A DNA stretch of 64,000 nt from Candidatus Poribacteria bacterium (GTDB lineage Bacteria; Poribacteria; WGA-4E; WGA-3G). Below the pieces are notes generated by a model. The model worked only from the letters and a program-made list of their open reading frames with translations. It did no database searches and was not told the origin of the DNA. The translations under genes and the position numbers were made by a program. Of the stretch, positions 60,159 to 64,000 are shown piece after piece. Numbering within the stretch: the first letter of the stretch is position 1; the number at the start of each line of letters is the position of its first letter. Location of the stretch: the NCBI GenBank assembly GCA_022825665.1, contig JAJDWI010000149.1:1-64000 (forward strand), given 5' to 3'.

Positions 60159-62084
60159 TTAATCTCCTGCACTCGCGGGTGCATGTTCAGGCTGTGCCTG
60201 TGGTATCCAATCAGATTCTTCGCCGGGAACACTGTATTCATAAGGACCACGATAGACAGTGGGGATCTGTGCAAAATTGCCATGTGGTACAGGTGTCGGA
60301 GCTTCCCATTCTAATGTGGTGACGTTCCACGGGTTCTTCTCAGCGACTTTACCAAGTTTCATACTCCAGAAGAAGTTGAATACGAGTATCAATTGTGCAA
60401 AACCGAGAGTGAATGCACTCATTGTAATAAAGATGTTCATTCCCTCAAACCCTTGCAAGAAATCATAAAACTGTGGATTAGCAATACGGCGCATATGTCC
60501 ACCTACACCGAGGATATGCATTGGGAAGAATGTGCAGTTGAATGCGATAAATGTTATCCAAAAATGTATTTTGGATAATGTATCGTTCATATAACGTCCA
60601 TACATTTTCGGGTACCAGAAAACAATACCACCGAACATAGCAAACAGACTTCCACCAAAAACGACATAGTGTATGTGTGCTACGATATAGTATGTATCAT
60701 GTATGTATATGTCAACTGGTGTGTTTGCCATATAGATTCCGCTAAGTCCACCTATTACAAACATAGATACAAAAGCGATTCCGTGAAGCATAGGTGTCGT
60801 AAATCGTATTGAACCGCGGAACATAGTTCCAAGCCAGTTGAATGTTTTTATGGCGGATGGAACAGCAATAAGCATTGTTGTTGTCATGAAGAATGATCCC
60901 ATTCCTGGACGCATTCCACTTTGGAACATATGGTGTCCCCAAACAATCCAACCTAAGAATGCTATTGCAATCATAGCGTAGACCATAGATCGGTACCCGA
61001 ATATCGGTTTACGTGAGTTAACTGCGATCAATTCGGATGCAATTCCCATCCCCGGTAATATAAGTATATATACCTCTGGATGACCAAAGAACCAGAACAG
61101 ATGTTGCCATAGCAGCGGATCACCGCCACCTTCAGTTGTCGTGGTAAAGAATGTCGTTCCCGCAAGTCTATCAAAGATAAGTAATGCTAAAGCGGATGAT
61201 AGGACTGGGAAAGCAAGTAATAACAAGATGGCAACGATGAAGAGTGACCAGATAACCAATGGCAATCTAAAGAATGTCATTCCTGGGGCGCGCATGTTGA
61301 TCACTGTTGTAATATAGTTTATTGATCCAACCAATGAGGAAAAACCTTGTATCAACAAACTGATCGCCCATAAGTTTTGCCCCCATCCAACATCTGTCCA
61401 TTGCGGATCAACAGATAATGGAGCATATCCAGTCCATCCTGCTCCAGCATGCCCTCCCGGAACAAAAAATCCTGCTGCCATGACAATTGCTGCAAGTACA
61501 GCAAGCCAAAAAGAGAGCATATTCAGGATAGGAAATGCCATATCTCTTGTGCCAATCATTAGCGGAATCAAGAAATTTCCAAACGCACCTACCAGTATCG
61601 GAACAACGACAAAAAACACCATTATAGTGGCATGCATCGTAAATAGCATGTTATATGTTTTGTCTTCAATTACTCCGTTTGGAAAGTGAGTTTCCATCAA
61701 CTCCTCTTTTTCCGATTCGAAAATCTTCTCCCACCTTTCATCATTTTTTGTAACAACTTCTCCATCCTCAATATATTGTTCAGAAGCTCCAATTATAGGC
61801 AATGGTTCTCCTGGATATGCCAGCTGCCACCTAAAGAGCAGCGCAAGCCCTCCACCGACAAATAACATGATCAATCCGTATATCAGGAACTGCTTTCCGA
61901 TCATCTTGTGGTCAAGTGAGAAGATATATTTACGAATAAAACTCTCTTCATGATGGTGTTCATGCTCATGCTGTCCATCATCGTCATGCTCATGTGTATG
62001 TTGTGGTGTATCGTTATCGTCATGTGCATGTTCGTGTTGTTCATCATCGTCATGCTCATGTGAAATATTTTCATTTTCTTGCAT
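60159..62084 (-). CDS. ctaD: Cytochrome c oxidase subunit I with His-rich N-terminal extension
   Basis: 641 aa. Canonical haem-copper ligands: FFGHPEVYILILPG, WGHHMFQSGM and HDTYYIVAHIHYVVFGG; twelve helices. A-type proton-channel residues look present. The first ~50 residues are an unusual His/Asp/Glu-rich repeat (HEHDDDEQ, HAHDD, HTHEHDDDGQHEHEHHHEE) that precedes the first helix and could bind copper or zinc. Subunit II follows upstream. Confidence 0.95.
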   Translation of the reverse strand: MQENENISHEHDDDEQHEHAHDDNDTPQHTHEHDDDGQHEHEHHHEESFIRKYIFSLDHKMIGKQFLIYGLIMLFVGGGLALLFRWQLAYPGEPLPIIGASEQYIEDGEVVTKNDERWEKIFESEKEELMETHFPNGVIEDKTYNMLFTMHATIMVFFVVVPILVGAFGNFLIPLMIGTRDMAFPILNMLSFWLAVLAAIVMAAGFFVPGGHAGAGWTGYAPLSVDPQWTDVGWGQNLWAISLLIQGFSSLVGSINYITTVINMRAPGMTFFRLPLVIWSLFIVAILLLLAFPVLSSALALLIFDRLAGTTFFTTTTEGGGDPLLWQHLFWFFGHPEVYILILPGMGIASELIAVNSRKPIFGYRSMVYAMIAIAFLGWIVWGHHMFQSGMRPGMGSFFMTTTMLIAVPSAIKTFNWLGTMFRGSIRFTTPMLHGIAFVSMFVIGGLSGIYMANTPVDIYIHDTYYIVAHIHYVVFGGSLFAMFGGIVFWYPKMYGRYMNDTLSKIHFWITFIAFNCTFFPMHILGVGGHMRRIANPQFYDFLQGFEGMNIFITMSAFTLGFAQLILVFNFFWSMKLGKVAEKNPWNVTTLEWEAPTPVPHGNFAQIPTVYRGPYEYSVPGEESDWIPQAQPEHAPASAGD

Positions 62085-62146
62085 CTTTATTCTTACTCCT
62101 TTCGCGACAGCAAAGTTGAATTGCTTGTTATTGCCGCTCCAGTGCC

Positions 62147-62806
62147 TTATTCAGACCACTGTTCCTTGACCCAGGCATCATATTCTTCTTGTGTGTGTAC
62201 ATGAAGAAATCCGACCATAGTTGTGTGTCCAAATCCACAGAGTTCGGCACACGGTATTTCATACGTTCCTGGCTTTGTTGCCTGAAACTTGATGTTATCA
62301 AGAAACCGATTCGGTAATGCGTCCTGTTTCAATCGTAAATTAGGTATAAAGAAACTATGAATCACATCTTTTGAGGTTAGAATTATCTGTATGAGTTTAT
62401 TCTCAGGTACATGTAATTCGTTTTCTAATTCCAGATCATCTTCAGTTCCTATTTCATTATCCGGACCAGGATATATCATATACCAGTTAAACTGTTCTCC
62501 TCGGACTTGAACAACATAATCAGGATTATCTGGTGCAGACTTCAGATTATTCCATTGTGGAAAACTCAACATTGCCAAGCCAAACACAATTACCGTAGTT
62601 GCTGTTGTCCAGATGATTTCAAGTTTCGTGCTTCCTTCAATGTATTCAGCACGGTGTCCTTCTCGGTGACGGTACATTATCAGGAATGCAATCAGCGTAC
62701 CCATCACAAGCACAAAAACTACCACAGTAATCCAATAAATAAGTGCAAAAAGTGAATCAACACCTTGTGCATACTCTGATATATTTTCTGGAAGCCATCC
62801 TAGCAT
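62147..62806 (-). CDS. ctaC: Cytochrome c oxidase subunit II
   Basis: 219 aa. Two N-terminal helices (SLFALIYWITVVVFVLVMGT, IIWTTATTVIVFGLAML), then the CuA domain with RGEQFNWYMIYPGPDN and CAELCGFGHTTM. No cytochrome c domain is fused, so it is not a classical caa3 subunit II. GGAGG lies 5 bases before the ATG. Confidence 0.95.
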   Translation of the reverse strand: MLGWLPENISEYAQGVDSLFALIYWITVVVFVLVMGTLIAFLIMYRHREGHRAEYIEGSTKLEIIWTTATTVIVFGLAMLSFPQWNNLKSAPDNPDYVVQVRGEQFNWYMIYPGPDNEIGTEDDLELENELHVPENKLIQIILTSKDVIHSFFIPNLRLKQDALPNRFLDNIKFQATKPGTYEIPCAELCGFGHTTMVGFLHVHTQEEYDAWVKEQWSE

Positions 62807-62859
62807 TCATTCCTCCTTTTCCAAAATCGTAGATATAAGCAATCATTAGGTGTGCATTT

Positions 62860-63642
62860 TTATACTGTTTTTGTTGAAGCAGTATACGTTGCACCTAAAT
62901 AGGTCAAAATACAAAACAAAGATATTATCAATATAGAAAATCCCAACGTCGGCATATTGCCGTTAATAGTTGCAGTATCAAGATATAGACTGTTTCTAAA
63001 TGCGGTAACCCCGTAAGTTAAAGGATTTAGTTTCATTACCCAAGCCAACCAACTGGGTGCTCCTATACTTGGAAAGAACGCGCCAGATAACAACCAAATT
63101 GGAATGAGTATTAGGTTCATTATCGCATGAAAACCTTGTGATGAATCCATTCTCCAAGCGATAATGAGACCGAGGTTCGTTAACCCGAACGCTAAAATAA
63201 CCATCACACCTATCGTTAAGCATAGAGATGATAGTCCAAAACGTATACCAATCAGTGGTGCAAGGAATAAAAGTAGTACACCTTGCAGAAGTGCTAACGT
63301 TGTCCCTCCCAATGCTTGTCCGAGTACAATGCTCCACCTCGCAACAGGTGCAATCAGCACACCTTGTAAAAAGCCTTCACGTCGCTCATTTACAACGGAG
63401 ATTGTAGCGAATATAGCAGTAAAAAGCAAGACTAAAACAACTATACCTGGATAAAAGTATTCAATATAGGTAGTTTCCTTCGATTGTCCTGATGGTTGAA
63501 ATGATGCACTCAATCCGCTACCAATTAGAATCCAAAATACCAATGGTTGCGCAATTGCACTGAGTAGACGACTCCGTTGTCGATAAAAGCGGATTATTTC
63601 ACGCCACCAAATTGTTGAAACAGGTAATAGGACGTTCACCAT
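62860..63642 (-). CDS. ABC-2 type transporter permease
   Basis: 260 aa, six helices. WWREIIRFYRQRSRLLSAIAQPLVFWILIG and NERREGFLQGVLIAPVARW match the ABC-2 permease family. Paired with the ATPase encoded directly upstream; such pairs head many oxidase or copper-resistance (Nos/Cta-type) gene clusters. Substrate unknown. Confidence 0.9.
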   Translation of the reverse strand: MVNVLLPVSTIWWREIIRFYRQRSRLLSAIAQPLVFWILIGSGLSASFQPSGQSKETTYIEYFYPGIVVLVLLFTAIFATISVVNERREGFLQGVLIAPVARWSIVLGQALGGTTLALLQGVLLLFLAPLIGIRFGLSSLCLTIGVMVILAFGLTNLGLIIAWRMDSSQGFHAIMNLILIPIWLLSGAFFPSIGAPSWLAWVMKLNPLTYGVTAFRNSLYLDTATINGNMPTLGFSILIISLFCILTYLGATYTASTKTV

Positions 63643-63653
63643 TTCATTCTTCC

Positions 63654-63998
63654 CTATACAAATGGGTTTCCTGTTAACTTGGTGAAAACGTCCTCTAATG
63701 AGGCTTTACCTACACGAACAGACCGAATATCGTTGGGAAACGCTGCAGCTACCTCCTTCACAAATTCATGACCCTGTTCACATTCAATATATATATGATT
63801 ACCAATTAATGTATGAGAAACCTCAAATCTCTCTGCAATTGCCTGACTGAGTGTGTCAACATTTGTTGTCTCAATTAACACAACATTACCGGTAATAACA
63901 TCTTTGAGTTCATCAGGTGTTCCAACAGTCACTAACCTACCTGAATCCAACATTCCGACGCGGGTGGATAAATCAGCCTCATCCAGATGATGTGTCGT
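63654..63998 (-). CDS. ABC transporter ATP-binding protein, C-terminal part (cut by window edge)
   Basis: Frame open to the window end. Visible: TTHHLDEADLSTRVGMLDSG (H-loop), then the C-terminal accessory domain to a stop at 63654, ending VGKASLEDVFTKLTGNPFV. Walker A/B and signature motifs lie outside. Pairs with the permease 11 bases downstream. Confidence 0.85.
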   Translation of the reverse strand, partial: TTHHLDEADLSTRVGMLDSGRLVTVGTPDELKDVITGNVVLIETTNVDTLSQAIAERFEVSHTLIGNHIYIECEQGHEFVKEVAAAFPNDIRSVRVGKASLEDVFTKLTGNPFV

Positions 63999-64000
63999 CA

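Noticed and set aside
1-64000. tRNA or rRNA genes
   Set aside because: No cloverleaf with CCA-type acceptor or conserved T-loop GTTCRANYC stretch in the spacers, and no rRNA signature, was recognised by eye; a tRNAscan run would settle it.

Overview
The window looks like a chromosome segment of a non-photosynthetic, AT-rich marine bacterium, most probably of candidate phylum Poribacteria. That assignment is an inference from gene content: two secreted FG-GAP/VCBS proteins with UnbV-ASPIC tails, a phytanoyl-CoA dioxygenase, a Uma2 nuclease, Gfo/Idh/MocA oxidoreductases, a metacaspase, PCP_red domains outside any photosynthetic setting, and a DRG-like GTPase. No rRNA, tRNA or CRISPR array was seen.

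Layout. 0-1.3 kb: 3' end of an ISAs1-type insertion sequence and a repeat-rich spacer. 1.3-22 kb: an almost unbroken minus-strand run: alcohol dehydrogenase, purH, a serine acetyltransferase-like protein, an Ldh2-family dehydrogenase, a class V aminotransferase, a Gfo/Idh/MocA oxidoreductase, a metallo-beta-lactamase-fold protein, a set of exported proteins (two VCBS proteins, two DUF1349-like paralogues, a TPR protein, a VWA protein), an M20 amidohydrolase, a MazEF-type pair and a DRG-like GTPase. 22-23 kb: a second repeat-rich spacer. 23-31 kb: VOC protein, M55 peptidase, a MATE transporter overlapping a rhodanese, alpha/beta hydrolase, moeA, a lone TPP-domain subunit, acs. 31-39.4 kb: an orphan DNA methylase, then a sulfur-assimilation cluster (Rrf2 regulator, cysK, APS-reductase-type cysH, a CysO-like carrier, and further on a JAMM protease and a NIL protein), with an M48 protease, a lipoprotein and a membrane-anchored metacaspase between its two halves. 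39.4-48.1 kb: a large membrane protein, accessory genes, a radical SAM protein next to a CopD/HemJ-like membrane protein, and an MNT-HEPN pair. 48.1-48.9 kb: a third repeat-rich spacer. 48.9-54.1 kb: genes for PCP_red-domain proteins, an Mrp-type Fe-S carrier and a PQQ-repeat protein. 54.1-64 kb: an aa3/caa3-type cytochrome oxidase biogenesis operon (ctaC, D, A, B, two subunit III genes, subunit IV, SCO1), headed by an ABC transporter and interrupted by a second orphan methylase.

Main discovery. The rhodanese at 25801-26634 has an in-frame TGA exactly at the catalytic cysteine of its active-site loop. The reading frame continues undisturbed through the rest of the rhodanese fold and stops 2 bases before the convergent neighbouring gene. 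It is a strong selenocysteine candidate; ordinary gene calling would cut it at 26499 and lose the active site.

Second, six copies of the PCP_red domain sit in four different proteins within 10 kb, fused to radical SAM/SPASM, universal-stress, rubredoxin-like and zinc-ribbon modules, and lie beside an Mrp carrier and the oxidase genes. This points to an uncharacterised Fe-S, haem or redox function. Third, the sulfur cluster combines a CysO-like carrier, cysteine synthase, a JAMM protease and APS reductase, as in the actinobacterial CysO-CysM-Mec route, behind a near-consensus promoter and a palindromic operator. Fourth, the large spacers share dispersed repeat families.
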